Shown here: piece by piece, positions 17,601 to 27,137 of the stretch
How the letters are laid out: each line of letters begins with the position of its first letter
How positions within the stretch are numbered: position 1 is the first letter of the stretch
Assembly (NCBI GenBank): GCA_009927165.1
Contig: RFNO01000084.1
Span: 1-53,816 of the forward strand
From: Pseudomonadota bacterium
GTDB taxonomy: Bacteria; Bdellovibrionota; FAC87; UBA2466
Length of the DNA stretch: 53,816 nucleotides
Reading direction: 5' to 3'
The notes under the pieces: model-generated
The model's database searches: none
What the model saw: only the letters and a program-made list of their open reading frames with translations
What the model was told of the DNA's origin: nothing
Translations under genes and position numbers: made by a program

Positions 17601-17608
17601 ATAGACCC

Positions 17609-18787
17609 ATGAAACTGGTCCTTCTTGAGTTCTTACTTATTTTTTGGACCGCTGCGCCAGCGGTAAGCGCCGATCCCTATCAGATTTTAGGGGTTTCGCC
17701 AGGTGCAAGCGAAGATGAAATATTGAAAGCCTATCGAGAAAAAGTGAAGGCCACCCATCCAGATGTTTCCTCTTTGCCGGCGGCTCAAGCGCAAGAAGCC
17801 TTTAAAAAAGTTCAAGCGGCTTGGGAGCAAATTAGGGATTTCAAAGGTAGACGGCCTATCCCCGCAGCTTCTCCCTCCGACTTTGAGGAACGGCAAAAAA
17901 GGGAACTTTCAAAGGCACAACAAAAAGCCAAAGCGATCTTAGAAAAAGATTGGTCCGAAGGGAACTTTGGGCCGGCGACTTTCTCCAAGCTCCCTCAACT
18001 CAACCTCTCAAGAAGGCCCAGAGGCAAATTGGTTCCAGTGGCTCATGGCCCGAAAGATGAGGGAGAATGGAATGCCATTCGGCAATTTCTGAACGAACAT
18101 ACTCAGGAGTTTTTGGGTCAACGCCCCAATCTTAATCAAGTTGATTTAATTTTAAAGGAACTGGATCAGTACGCAGAGCTTACAGGCCAAGCCACTAAGG
18201 ATATTCGAAGCGGAGCTACCAGTCTTTTAGAGGACTACCTTCTTGAAAATGCGAAAGAACGTCACTTTTTTCTGGACACCCTAAAAGAACGGCTTGAGCG
18301 GCTTCATCGATCGGGTACCTTTGTACTTTCTTCTTCCCCTACTGAGGAAAGAAAAAAAGCTTTGGGAAAAGCTCTTACTGTTTTCACCGAGCGATTCCAA
18401 AATACGGACAACTCATCTCAAAGCCCTTCTTTTCAGCTTTCTAGTGAGCTCCTCAATCATTTTTTTTCTCAGATTTCTCAGTCGCCCGCTCGACTTCACG
18501 AGCTTAATACTGTTCTCAGAGCCCTTGCTCCTGCTTTAGAACCTCAGGAGCGGCTGCTATTTCTGGGACAACTACTGGAGAACATGGATCAGTTACCGCC
18601 CAGTGTGAAAAGCAATTCTGGTTTCCAGGACATTAAAAAAAGAGCTGAAAACCAAGTAGCGCGAGTTTTTGAGAAAGAACCAGCGCTGAAAAGTCTCTAT
18701 GTGGGGAAAGCTAGTCTTTGGAACCGGCTGACATCACAAAGTACTCCGTGCGAAATCATGTTGGGTAGACTGGCGAAACAAAAATAG
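17609..18787 (+). CDS. Exported J-domain protein
   Basis: A 392-residue protein that begins with a signal peptide of about 21 residues (cleavage near AVSA), followed at once by a J-domain: DPYQILGVSPGASEDEIL with HPD at residues 50-52. The rest is helical and Glu/Lys/Gln-rich with no family I recognise. J-domains normally act with cytoplasmic Hsp70, so an exported copy would be unusual. Either it has another role in the periplasm, or the N-terminal segment is an anchor that leaves the domain in the cytoplasm. The short n-region with Lys-2 and an internal Glu keeps this open. No clear Shine-Dalgarno precedes the ATG. Confidence 0.75.
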   Translation: MKLVLLEFLLIFWTAAPAVSADPYQILGVSPGASEDEILKAYREKVKATHPDVSSLPAAQAQEAFKKVQAAWEQIRDFKGRRPIPAASPSDFEERQKRELSKAQQKAKAILEKDWSEGNFGPATFSKLPQLNLSRRPRGKLVPVAHGPKDEGEWNAIRQFLNEHTQEFLGQRPNLNQVDLILKELDQYAELTGQATKDIRSGATSLLEDYLLENAKERHFFLDTLKERLERLHRSGTFVLSSSPTEERKKALGKALTVFTERFQNTDNSSQSPSFQLSSELLNHFFSQISQSPARLHELNTVLRALAPALEPQERLLFLGQLLENMDQLPPSVKSNSGFQDIKKRAENQVARVFEKEPALKSLYVGKASLWNRLTSQSTPCEIMLGRLAKQK

Positions 18788-18794
18788 TTTAGGA

Positions 18795-19913
18795 TCATTT
18801 TAGTAATTTTTTTTGATAGCCAGTGGATTGATGAATGGCTCTATGAAGTACAAGAGATTTACCTTCCTTTTTTCCCTGGGTAAAAGCCTGAGCATCATGA
18901 AAACGTCTTCCCCCTCTGAGCCTATTTAACTTGGGATGACGACTTACTAAATAATCATTCAGACCTTTATCTTCTCGAAGCCACAGGATAATCGATTTTC
19001 CATTTGGGCCAGAAGTCTGCTGAATTTCCGTTTCCGAAGCGTCTAATTTTTGTCGAAAGCCGGCTAAAACCCCAAGAAAAAAACTATTCTTTGAGGATAG
19101 ATTGCCAGTTTTTCCTCGACGAAAACCTTCCCAAAGACCGTGAAGCTGATTCATGAGAAACCAAAATACATATTCTGCCATCAGAACGTTTTCCCGAGTT
19201 CCCAACAATTCAAGAACCTTATAATCCTCGCAAGCAACTGCATCAAACAGAGAGGAATGGATAACCTCCACAAAGAAATGATCATTTAAGATTGACGCAA
19301 TTACTGATTGGTAACGCTCCACTCTTTTTTTATTGAGCCTAATGACTAAATAGCCCCACTGAGCTTCATGCTTTTTTTGAACTCGTTCAAGATTGTATTT
19401 GGCATACAGCTCTTGAACTTTTCTCATGGCAAGTAGGGCCTCATTTTCGTTATCAGACGTCGCCAAACTAAGAAGTTTTTCTACTCTTTCTAGTAATCTC
19501 TTTTCTTCAGATGAAACTTGTCCCATGTCCGCAAGACTCTTCTCCGGGACTGAAGTGATTTCAGCTTTTGCAGCCCAAGAGGCCACCCCCATTTTTAAAC
19601 AAGCTTGCTTGAAGAACGGCCCATGAATATCAGATTGTTTGTATACTTCGGTGACAAGTTGGTGGGCCATTTCATGTTTAAATACTTCTAATACGATCTC
19701 CCAGGGATAACGTTGGATTAAGTGTGAGGAAATACTGAGAGAACGAGTCTCTGGATCCCAATTACCCCACCGCATCCCATGTTCATCAATTTTAATCAGT
19801 GGGCGTCTTAATTTCAGATTAAACGTAAAGCAGATTTGCTGATACTCGTCATTGAGTCGCTGAGTCCAAATCCGTATTCTTTGGTTCTCAATCGCTTCTT
19901 GTGAGATTTTCAT
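18795..19913 (-). CDS. SprT-like zinc metallopeptidase with DUF2786 region
   Basis: A 372-residue protein. Residues ~1-110 form a SprT-like domain with the zinc motif HEMAH at 80-84 and a third ligand probably His-97 in SDIHGPFFKQ. Residues ~135-180 read VEKLLSLATSDNENEALLAMRKVQELYAKYN, the DUF2786 signature, followed by the region that usually accompanies it. SprT/Spartan proteins cut DNA-protein crosslinks in eukaryotes; the bacterial role is unsettled. It starts 9 bases after the glucoamylase stop and is probably in the same transcript. Confidence 0.85.
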   Translation of the reverse strand: MKISQEAIENQRIRIWTQRLNDEYQQICFTFNLKLRRPLIKIDEHGMRWGNWDPETRSLSISSHLIQRYPWEIVLEVFKHEMAHQLVTEVYKQSDIHGPFFKQACLKMGVASWAAKAEITSVPEKSLADMGQVSSEEKRLLERVEKLLSLATSDNENEALLAMRKVQELYAKYNLERVQKKHEAQWGYLVIRLNKKRVERYQSVIASILNDHFFVEVIHSSLFDAVACEDYKVLELLGTRENVLMAEYVFWFLMNQLHGLWEGFRRGKTGNLSSKNSFFLGVLAGFRQKLDASETEIQQTSGPNGKSIILWLREDKGLNDYLVSRHPKLNRLRGGRRFHDAQAFTQGKKEGKSLVLHRAIHQSTGYQKKLLK

Positions 19914-19922
19914 TGCTTGCTG

Positions 19923-21314
19923 CTATCTCATTCTTAGAGCTGTGAGAAAACTGGCATAACTCCAAGTAAGGTCACGAGCGCCTTGCTGATAACCAGACCA
20001 ACGATTCATTTGTTCGGACATTTGACCATCAGAATCAGCATGAAACTTCACTCGCTCAAAATACTGGTCCCCTTCTTCCTGAAGCTTTTTCAAAACCTGC
20101 TCAAAAAGTGGCTCGGTTTTTCGGATTTTTCCCAAGGGGAAAGTAAAGCCCATTTCCTTAAAAAAAGAACGATTAAGTTGGGAGACAGTAATTTCACCTT
20201 TACTACGATACCTATTTCTTAGCTTATAAAAAAACTCAGCAAAGCCATTAGTAGCAAGCACCCAAGGATTGCCTTCTCCTTCCGAGGAATACCCATCGTA
20301 TTTATCCTCCGGATATCGCCCAATCCCGACTCCACGCGGACCCATTTGATTAGTGGCGTAGAGGGATTTAAATTTTTCTTTGAGCTTTAGCACCGTCGCC
20401 TGAACTCGCGGATCATCTACACCAAAAAAATCATCTGAACTAGCAGCGTGCAATACTCCCAAAATCACCGATGAATCTAAATTAGAATTTTTATACTCAA
20501 TTCCTCCCACCCGATTCAGAGTGCTTTGCAAATATCCTCGGCTTGAATCCCAAAATCGCTGTAACTCGGTTTCAAGATTCTTGGCACCAGCGGCATAGCT
20601 ATCGGAAGCAGAATTATCTCCCACTAAACCCATATAGGACGCTCCTTCTACCAGAGAGCGATACTGCACTAGGAGAGTATAGAAATGATGTCCTTTGATT
20701 TCTTCCCACAGATCAAAACAAGCATCTTTCCAGTGATGGAGAACATACTCTAAATCAAACTTAATAATGGAGGATAGTCTTCGCTGCTCTTCATACTTGC
20801 CTTCGGATAAAAGCGTTTTTGCAAACTGGATTAGGGTAAGCGCTCGGAGGGCGGGTCCGTCATTTTGGGGTCTTCCCCAAGGCCCCATGAAGACCGTTCC
20901 ATCTACATTAAATTTAGGTTCTCCAGGTCCACCACTAGGAGTTGCAGTTAATTGATTGGTTCTAGAGAAATCGATGTAATCCCAAATAAGATCGAGATAG
21001 TAGCTTTTTTGATTGGGATCTCCAGTGTTTCGGTACTGTTCAACAATAAACGACATGACTAGCGCTGCATCCCTCACCCAGTGGTACCAATAATTTGGAT
21101 TTATTTGTGAGGGAGAGGCCACCACCGCTCCTTTCGCTGCTCCGGGCGGAGATATATTTCTCAAGAGATTTTTTAATGCGACCTTTTCTTGGCGAGGGAG
21201 CCACTGCTCCAAAGGCAACGAACGAACGAGATTGTCGTTAGCTTGAATGGGGATGGTTAACACTGCAAATCCCAACCCTATCAATTTGGCAAAATTACCC
21301 AAAAAGAACTTCAC
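19923..21314 (-). CDS. Fungal-type GH15 glucoamylase, exported
   Basis: A 463-residue enzyme expected to release glucose from the non-reducing ends of starch- or glycogen-like glucans. It shows PNYWYHWVRDAALVM near residue 73, DLWEEIKGHHFYTL with the general acid at Glu-204, and near the C terminus SEQMN followed by ARDLTWSYASFLTA, which carries the catalytic base region. These match fungal glucoamylases better than the usual bacterial GH15 forms. I set the start at the GTG at 21314: AAGGGGG lies six bases upstream and the product then has a standard signal peptide ending near PIQA. A longer frame opens at 21368. Confidence 0.88.
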   Translation of the reverse strand: MKFFLGNFAKLIGLGFAVLTIPIQANDNLVRSLPLEQWLPRQEKVALKNLLRNISPPGAAKGAVVASPSQINPNYWYHWVRDAALVMSFIVEQYRNTGDPNQKSYYLDLIWDYIDFSRTNQLTATPSGGPGEPKFNVDGTVFMGPWGRPQNDGPALRALTLIQFAKTLLSEGKYEEQRRLSSIIKFDLEYVLHHWKDACFDLWEEIKGHHFYTLLVQYRSLVEGASYMGLVGDNSASDSYAAGAKNLETELQRFWDSSRGYLQSTLNRVGGIEYKNSNLDSSVILGVLHAASSDDFFGVDDPRVQATVLKLKEKFKSLYATNQMGPRGVGIGRYPEDKYDGYSSEGEGNPWVLATNGFAEFFYKLRNRYRSKGEITVSQLNRSFFKEMGFTFPLGKIRKTEPLFEQVLKKLQEEGDQYFERVKFHADSDGQMSEQMNRWSGYQQGARDLTWSYASFLTALRMR

Positions 21315-21415
21315 AGGTTTCCCCCTTAGGAGCAAAACCTTAACAAAAAAATAACCAGATGCGAACAAAAGTTCAGGAAAAAATTAGAGTTAATTGCATT
21401 GCGTCATCGCTTTGA

Positions 21416-23131
21416 TTATCCAGGAAAACGGCAGGTGAAAAGCGAACCCTGGCCGGGAGAGCTTTCGACCCAAACAGCCCCTTCGTGTCGCTGCATAATA
21501 TGCTTCACAATAGCCAGGCCTAAACCGGTTCCCCCTTGCTCTCGAGAGCGAGCTTTATCCACGCGATAAAATCTTTCAAAAAGGCGGCCTAAATGCTCAA
21601 CAGGAATCCCAGGCCCACTATCTTGAACCTTCAAAAAACAATCTTTGCCGCCTTTTCTGTCTAATTCCCAAGAAACCGTTATTTTTCCTCCTTCGGGGCT
21701 ATATTTACTCGCATTATCCAACAGGTTAATTAAAACTTGTTCCACTCGATTAGGATCGGCATTTACGGAAAGAGCTTCTACTTTCAATTCTGTTGCTTGA
21801 TGCTTGTTTTTAAATCGGGACTGCAGCTGCTTCAGGACCCTCTCTGTTATTTCCCGAGTGCTCATGATTTCTTTGTGAAGAAGCAAACTGGACTCCAATG
21901 CCGAAAGCTCGAGCAAATCCCCCATCAAATTCATTAATCGTTCAGCATTTCGAGCAATAATTGATAGAAACTCTCTTTCAGATTGGCCCCCTTTATTTTG
22001 ATCAAGATCCAACATCAAGGTTTCCGTATACCCTTTAATCGCCGTCAATGGAGTTCTCAACTCATGGGAAACGTTTGCCACAAAATCAATTCTCATCTGT
22101 TCTGCAGCTTTCAACTCTGTAACGTCATGAAAAATACCGAGAGCTCCGTAAATACTTCCCCCTTGCCGCCTAAGCGGCGACACGGAAAGGGAAAAATACC
22201 GTCGAGGCTGACTCTCAGTTTCAAGCGAAAATGCTCGGGTTCCACCCGAAAGTCCCTCAGATAGTGCTTTTTTATAGGCTTTTAAAATTTCCGGATCTCT
22301 CAGAATCTCCCAGAGTTTTGCATTTCGACGAACTTTCCCTCCGCCAAAAATCATTTCAAATCGGCTATTATAAAAAATGGGGACTTCGTCTTGATCTACA
22401 GCAAGAATGGCATCTGAAATCGCTCCCATGATAGCGTCTAACTCAACTTGCTCAGTGGTTAGACTCAGTACAGTGGACTCTAAATTTTTGCCTAAATCAT
22501 CGATGTTAGATTCTAAATCACACCACTCACCAAACGCCTCTTCCTCGAGATCGTCTTGTGTTAAGACTCGAGGATGGCGGGCCACCAGATTCTGAGTTTT
22601 CACTAGAAGTCGGCCTAGAGGAAACACCAGCTTACGCGCATACCAAAATGCAACCGCACATAGTAAAGTGGCCAATCCCAACAGATAAATTCCAAAAGAA
22701 GTATTATAGAGTCTTACAACAGCTCCGAAGTTATCAAGGCGTTGAGATGCCTTGATCACGAGATCTCTCTGCGGCACCGAAAGCGTAACAATCACTAGCT
22801 CGTCATGAGCTCTATTCACTTCGTCTTTTTCTCCGCAAATAGTTGTGCCATCTGACTTCAGCAAAGAGAGTTTAAACTGGGTTCCTTGTTGTGACTGTTC
22901 ACACCAACTCTCACTTAGCTGGTTGGGAAAATTAGAGCTAATCGTTTTTAATGTGTCTTGTAGTTGGCTCTGAACTTGATTAACGAAAGACCTTTTAAAA
23001 AAATAACGAGCTGCGAGCCCCGAAGAGCCAATGGAAACCACCACTAGCATGGCTTGAACAAAAGCTATTCGGTAAAATGTCCGCCACGGAAATTGTTCAG
23101 CCAAAATCTTCACAAAACTTCTCTTAATCAA
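21416..23131 (-). CDS. phoR: Phosphate regulon sensor histidine kinase
   Basis: A 571-residue kinase with two membrane helices (about 20-44 and 147-166) that enclose a periplasmic loop of about 100 residues, a HAMP-like linker, a PAS domain (~228-340), the dimerisation/phosphoacceptor helix with His-356 in NVSHELRTPL, and an ATP-binding domain with LINLLDNASKYSPEGG, DSGPGIP and GTGLGLAIVK. E. coli PhoR has almost no periplasmic loop, so the extra-cytoplasmic region here is notable. Its start overlaps the phoB stop by 8 bases. Confidence 0.93.
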   Translation of the reverse strand: MIKRSFVKILAEQFPWRTFYRIAFVQAMLVVVSIGSSGLAARYFFKRSFVNQVQSQLQDTLKTISSNFPNQLSESWCEQSQQGTQFKLSLLKSDGTTICGEKDEVNRAHDELVIVTLSVPQRDLVIKASQRLDNFGAVVRLYNTSFGIYLLGLATLLCAVAFWYARKLVFPLGRLLVKTQNLVARHPRVLTQDDLEEEAFGEWCDLESNIDDLGKNLESTVLSLTTEQVELDAIMGAISDAILAVDQDEVPIFYNSRFEMIFGGGKVRRNAKLWEILRDPEILKAYKKALSEGLSGGTRAFSLETESQPRRYFSLSVSPLRRQGGSIYGALGIFHDVTELKAAEQMRIDFVANVSHELRTPLTAIKGYTETLMLDLDQNKGGQSEREFLSIIARNAERLMNLMGDLLELSALESSLLLHKEIMSTREITERVLKQLQSRFKNKHQATELKVEALSVNADPNRVEQVLINLLDNASKYSPEGGKITVSWELDRKGGKDCFLKVQDSGPGIPVEHLGRLFERFYRVDKARSREQGGTGLGLAIVKHIMQRHEGAVWVESSPGQGSLFTCRFPG

Positions 23132-23822
23132 GGGTGTCAGCTACGCGATAACCCACTCCACGAATGGTCTCAACAAGATTAGCACAATCACCTATTTTTT
23201 TTCTTAAACCAAAAATGTGGGTGTCTATAGCTCTATCAATCACAGTAACGCCCTCCCCCTGAACCAACTCAATAAGTCGCTCACGAGTTAGCACGCGTCC
23301 TCTATTTTTCATCATCGCTAATAACAACTTGAACTCAGACGGAGTAAGTTCCACAACCTGATTATTACATTTAACTTCATGTCTTTCGGTATTAACTGTC
23401 AGCTTTCCTATTTGAATGATGGCATTACTTTGCGTCTCTGCTGAAGATGTGGCTCGCCTCAATAAAGCTCGAACTCTTGCAAGAAAAACAGAGATGTCAA
23501 AGGGCTTGGTAATGTAGTCATCAGCTCCCATTTCCAGACCCAGAACTATGTCCGCGGTTTGCGCACGGGCAGTAACCAACAAAATGGGAATAGCTTGCAA
23601 GGGTCCATTTTCGCTTCTGATTTTTTTGCAAATATCTAGTCCCGATATTCCTGGCAACATCCAGTCGAGAATAAGAAAAGAAAAATTTTGCTGCCCCAAA
23701 AGGGCAAAAGCTTGTTCTCCATTTTCGGCCACTTCAACTTCAATGCCATCTCGTCGTAAGTGCAGTGACATCAAATCGGCAATGTCTTTCTCGTCCTCAA
23801 CAATAAGCACCTTATTTTTCAT
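23124..23822 (-). CDS. phoB: Phosphate regulon response regulator
   Basis: A 232-residue OmpR/PhoB-family regulator: receiver with acidic pocket VEDEKD, phospho-acceptor Asp-53 in ILDWMLPG, the conserved Lys in ADDYITKPFD, and a winged-helix DNA-binding domain with ELTPSEFKLLLAM, RVLTRERLIELVQG and RAIDTHIFGLRKKI. I use the ATG at 23822; a TTG one codon earlier is closer to the AAGGGA site and may be used. It overlaps phoU upstream and phoR downstream. Confidence 0.95.
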   Translation of the reverse strand: MKNKVLIVEDEKDIADLMSLHLRRDGIEVEVAENGEQAFALLGQQNFSFLILDWMLPGISGLDICKKIRSENGPLQAIPILLVTARAQTADIVLGLEMGADDYITKPFDISVFLARVRALLRRATSSAETQSNAIIQIGKLTVNTERHEVKCNNQVVELTPSEFKLLLAMMKNRGRVLTRERLIELVQGEGVTVIDRAIDTHIFGLRKKIGDCANLVETIRGVGYRVADTLD

Positions 23823-24501
23823 CAATTTCTGTTCCCTTCTTTCTCATTTGGGTGTGTCGAATATCTTTTCCCGAAACCGTAAAAATAACATCTTCTGCGA
23901 TATTAGTAGCGTGGTCTCCAATGCGTTCCAAGTTTCGAGCAATCAAAATGACATTCAGGCCCTGTTCAATATCCTCAGGAGTTTTCTTCATGTGAGCAAG
24001 CACATCGTGAAAAACCTTGTCTTTGAGTTCATCCACTTTATCATCAGCTTCCATTACAGCTCGGGCAAGCTGCACATCCTCATTCAGAAACGAATCAATG
24101 GCCTGTCTGACTGACAGTCGAACTCTATCAGACATTGATACGAGATCATTTAAATCTGAAAATGCCGGGTGTTTGAGATAATACTCAGTATTTCGAGCGA
24201 TATTCACTGCTTGATCAGCCATTCGTTCGATGTCCGTATTGATTTTCACTACGGATAGGATGAATCGGAGATCGGTTGCAAGGGGTTGCTGAGTGGCCAG
24301 GAGTTTAAGACAAGCAGCATCTACTTCTACGTGCTCTCTATTTACACGTTCCTCAATCTGATTTACGCGGTCAATCATTTCTCGGGACCGATTTCTCCAA
24401 GCCAAAGTAGAATCTTTGACAGCTTCCTCAAGATAACCCGCCATTCCTATGATTTTGGCTTTTAGTTCACTTATTCCAATGTCGATACTTCTCTGAATCA
24501 C
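23812..24501 (-). CDS. phoU: Phosphate signalling protein PhoU
   Basis: A 229-residue protein with two repeated three-helix bundles carrying the metal-binding patterns DxxxD/E ([11 protein letters not shown] and [11 protein letters not shown]) and the repeat sequences [16 protein letters not shown] and [17 protein letters not shown]. PhoU couples the Pst transporter to PhoR and restrains signalling when phosphate is ample. The GTG start overlaps the pstB stop (GTGA), so expression is coupled. Confidence 0.95.
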   Translation of the reverse strand: MIQRSIDIGISELKAKIIGMAGYLEEAVKDSTLAWRNRSREMIDRVNQIEERVNREHVEVDAACLKLLATQQPLATDLRFILSVVKINTDIERMADQAVNIARNTEYYLKHPAFSDLNDLVSMSDRVRLSVRQAIDSFLNEDVQLARAVMEADDKVDELKDKVFHDVLAHMKKTPEDIEQGLNVILIARNLERIGDHATNIAEDVIFTVSGKDIRHTQMRKKGTEIDEK

Positions 24502-25259
24502 CCGAATTTCCCCGTAATGTATTGTTCAGTTTTCTTCTCTTTGGGCACCGTAAATAAACTGCTTGTATCCCCAAATTCTATCAGCTCTCCCAAGAGAAAA
24601 AAGGCTGTTCTATCAGAGATACGAGCTGCTTGTTGCATATTATGAGTAACCATAATAATGGTAATATCTTTCTTCAGCTGAACCACTAGCTCCTCAATTT
24701 TAGCAGTCGAAATAGGATCTAATGCGCTTGTAGGCTCATCCATCAACAGAATGGGCGGCTCTACTGCCAAAGCACGTGCAATACAGAGCCTTTGTTGTTG
24801 GCCCCCTGATAGACTGGTTCCTGCTTTGTCTAACTTATCTTTTACTTCTTCCCACAAAGCAGCTTGTCTCAAGCTTTTCTCTGCCACTTCTTTTAAAACG
24901 CTTTTTCGCCGGATTCCAGCAAGCTTCAAACCCGCTACGACATTGTCAAACACTGACAGAGCAGGAAAAGGATTGGGCTTCTGAAACACCATCCCGACTT
25001 TACGACGAATCAATACGGGGTCTACATTTGCATCATAAATATTTTTACCCTGAAGAAGTACTTTTCCTGATGCACTGGCCCCGGGAACTTCTTCATGCAA
25101 TCGATTTAAACAACGCACGAAAGTTGATTTTCCACAACCAGAAGGACCAATTAACGCAGTTACTGAGTGAGAAGCAACGTTTAAATCAATGCTCTTTAAG
25201 GCTTGGTGCTCTCCAAACCAAGCACAGAGGCCTTCAACTGACAAAATATCATCCGGCAT
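24498..25259 (-). CDS. pstB: Phosphate ABC transporter ATP-binding protein
   Basis: A 253-residue ATPase with Walker [10 protein letters not shown], the Pst-specific [15 protein letters not shown] stretch, Q-loop VFQKPNPFP, signature [15 protein letters not shown], Walker [14 protein letters not shown] and the switch [12 protein letters not shown]. It energises phosphate import through PstA and PstC. It begins directly after the pstA stop. Confidence 0.96.
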   Translation of the reverse strand: MPDDILSVEGLCAWFGEHQALKSIDLNVASHSVTALIGPSGCGKSTFVRCLNRLHEEVPGASASGKVLLQGKNIYDANVDPVLIRRKVGMVFQKPNPFPALSVFDNVVAGLKLAGIRRKSVLKEVAEKSLRQAALWEEVKDKLDKAGTSLSGGQQQRLCIARALAVEPPILLMDEPTSALDPISTAKIEELVVQLKKDITIIMVTHNMQQAARISDRTAFFLLGELIEFGDTSSLFTVPKEKKTEQYITGKFG

Positions 25260-26144
25260 TTAATCCCTCGTTCCCAAAGCAGTCGGCTTCACTAACCAGC
25301 GAGTCCCTAAATTCAAAACAAACACAAAAATCACCAAAACAAAAGCCCCTGCCCAAGCCTGTTGGTTCCATTCATCAAATGGCGCAATCGCATAGGTGTA
25401 AATTTGTACCGGAAGCGAAGCCATTGGTTGCGTAGGGTTCAAGTTAAGAAACCGATTATTAAGTGCCGTAAAAAGAAGAGGCGCTGTTTCTCCCGCAACT
25501 CTAGCAATCGCCAACATCACCCCTGTCGTAATTCCCCCTAAACTTCCTCTCAACACAATTCGCAAAATGACTTTCCAACGGGGAATCCCTAAAGCTAGGC
25601 CAGCCTCTCGAAGATGATTCGGAACTAACTTCAATAGTTCTTCGGTGTTTCTTGCAATAATAGGAATCATAATTAGGGCAAGGGAGGCCGCTCCAGCAAG
25701 GGCAGAAAACCCGCGCATCGGTTTAACGATTAAAACATAAATAAAAAGACCCACAACAATCGAAGGAACAGAAGCCAACATGTCAGCAGAAAAACGCACT
25801 AAAAAAGCAAACTTTCCGCGGCCATACTCAGAAAGATAAACTCCCGTGAGAATTCCCCAGGGGATTCCCACCACGCTTCCCAAAAAAACCATCAATAAAG
25901 TTCCCAAAAAAGCGTTGAACATTCCTCCCCCGGTCTCTCCCACCGGCTTAGGAAGACTCAATAAAAAATCTAAATTCACATGGGGAAGCCCTTTCCAGAT
26001 TACGTAACCGAATACGGAAATGAGACAACTGGCTGCGGCTAACGCTGATAAACTCAATAGAAATGAAATGAATAAACTTAAAAGCTTTCGTCGTTTGTAT
26101 CGGAGATGCGTGAAATCTCTTATTTGCCCCCGCAATGAACTCAT
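25260..26144 (-). CDS. pstA: Phosphate ABC transporter permease PstA
   Basis: A 294-residue inner-membrane permease with about six helices, a periplasmic loop typical of the family (GGGMFNAFLGTLLMV), and the coupling motif EAGLALGIPRWKVILRIVL. I use the ATG at 26144, which overlaps the pstC stop as ATGA and has AGAGGAAG five bases upstream; the frame opens 11 codons earlier at 26177 without such a site. Confidence 0.94.
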   Translation of the reverse strand: MSSLRGQIRDFTHLRYKRRKLLSLFISFLLSLSALAAASCLISVFGYVIWKGLPHVNLDFLLSLPKPVGETGGGMFNAFLGTLLMVFLGSVVGIPWGILTGVYLSEYGRGKFAFLVRFSADMLASVPSIVVGLFIYVLIVKPMRGFSALAGAASLALIMIPIIARNTEELLKLVPNHLREAGLALGIPRWKVILRIVLRGSLGGITTGVMLAIARVAGETAPLLFTALNNRFLNLNPTQPMASLPVQIYTYAIAPFDEWNQQAWAGAFVLVIFVFVLNLGTRWLVKPTALGTRD

Positions 26145-27130
26145 TTTAGCTTCCTCTGAGAGCGCGTTACGCGCCAAACTAACAATCTTGCCAAACTGCT
26201 GGTCACAAAAGTAACCACAAACAGGATGAGTCCAACTAGAGCCAGGGAGGAAAGATGTAAATCACTGGTGGCCTCTGCATATTCATTTGCAATAACACTC
26301 GACATGGTTTGAGCTGGCGCAAATAATGAAGCCACAATCTGTGCTCGATTTCCAATGACCATCGTAACAGCCATGGTTTCTCCCAATGCTCGCCCCAATC
26401 CCAGCATCATTGCACCAAACATTCCCGCTTTGGAACTCTCCAAAACAGATAGCTTCATCATTTCCCAGCGAGTGGCGCCCAAAGCAAGAGCCGCTTCACG
26501 CTGACCTCTGGGAATAGCGGCAAACACTTCTCTGGAAATAGAAGAAATAGTGGGAATAATCATCAAAGATAGGATGAGGCCCGCAGAAAACAACCCCACA
26601 CCATAGGCAGGCCCTTCGAAAAGGGGAAAAAAACCGAGCTTTGAAATGAGCCAGGGCTGGAGATATTCGCGCAAAAAAGGGACCAGTACAAAAACCCCCC
26701 AAAGCCCGTAAATAACACTAGGAATAGCTGCCAGCATTTCAACTAAAAAACCCACGATTCTTCCAATGGCAGCGGGAGCAAGCTCGTTCACAAAGAGTGC
26801 GATGCCAATACTGAGTGGAAAGGCTATTATTAAACTGAGTACTGACGAAACCAATGTTCCATAGACCACTGGCAGGGCTCCATAAACCTCTTTGACAGGA
26901 TCCCAGACCGAAGTGGAAACAAAAGAAACTATTCCAGAAGAACGAATGGCCAGTGATGAAGCATTCAACAGGAAGAGTCCCATCGAAACCAGTAGACCAA
27001 CCAACAGAAGAGCAATCAATCGAGTTATCCAGAAGAACACGCGATCTGCAAAACGAACATCTTTTCGCAAGATGATCTTTTCAAAAACACTCGTATTTTG
27101 ATTGTTCATAGGGAGTGGAGATGACTTCAT
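26141..27130 (-). CDS. pstC: Phosphate ABC transporter permease PstC
   Basis: A 329-residue permease: first helix near residues 30-55, the segment YGALPVVYGTLVSSVLSL, the coupling loop REAALALGATRWEMMKL, and a final helix before the Arg-rich C terminus. I place the start at the ATG at 27130, with GAGGG four bases upstream and 7 bases after the pstS stop. A TTG at 27148 would add six residues and overlap pstS. Confidence 0.93.
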   Translation of the reverse strand: MKSSPLPMNNQNTSVFEKIILRKDVRFADRVFFWITRLIALLLVGLLVSMGLFLLNASSLAIRSSGIVSFVSTSVWDPVKEVYGALPVVYGTLVSSVLSLIIAFPLSIGIALFVNELAPAAIGRIVGFLVEMLAAIPSVIYGLWGVFVLVPFLREYLQPWLISKLGFFPLFEGPAYGVGLFSAGLILSLMIIPTISSISREVFAAIPRGQREAALALGATRWEMMKLSVLESSKAGMFGAMMLGLGRALGETMAVTMVIGNRAQIVASLFAPAQTMSSVIANEYAEATSDLHLSSLALVGLILFVVTFVTSSLARLLVWRVTRSQRKLK

Positions 27131-27137
27131 TCCACCC

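Noticed and set aside
24776-25435. 219-residue plus-strand frame
   Set aside because: It is antisense to pstB and pstA, which have full motif sets.
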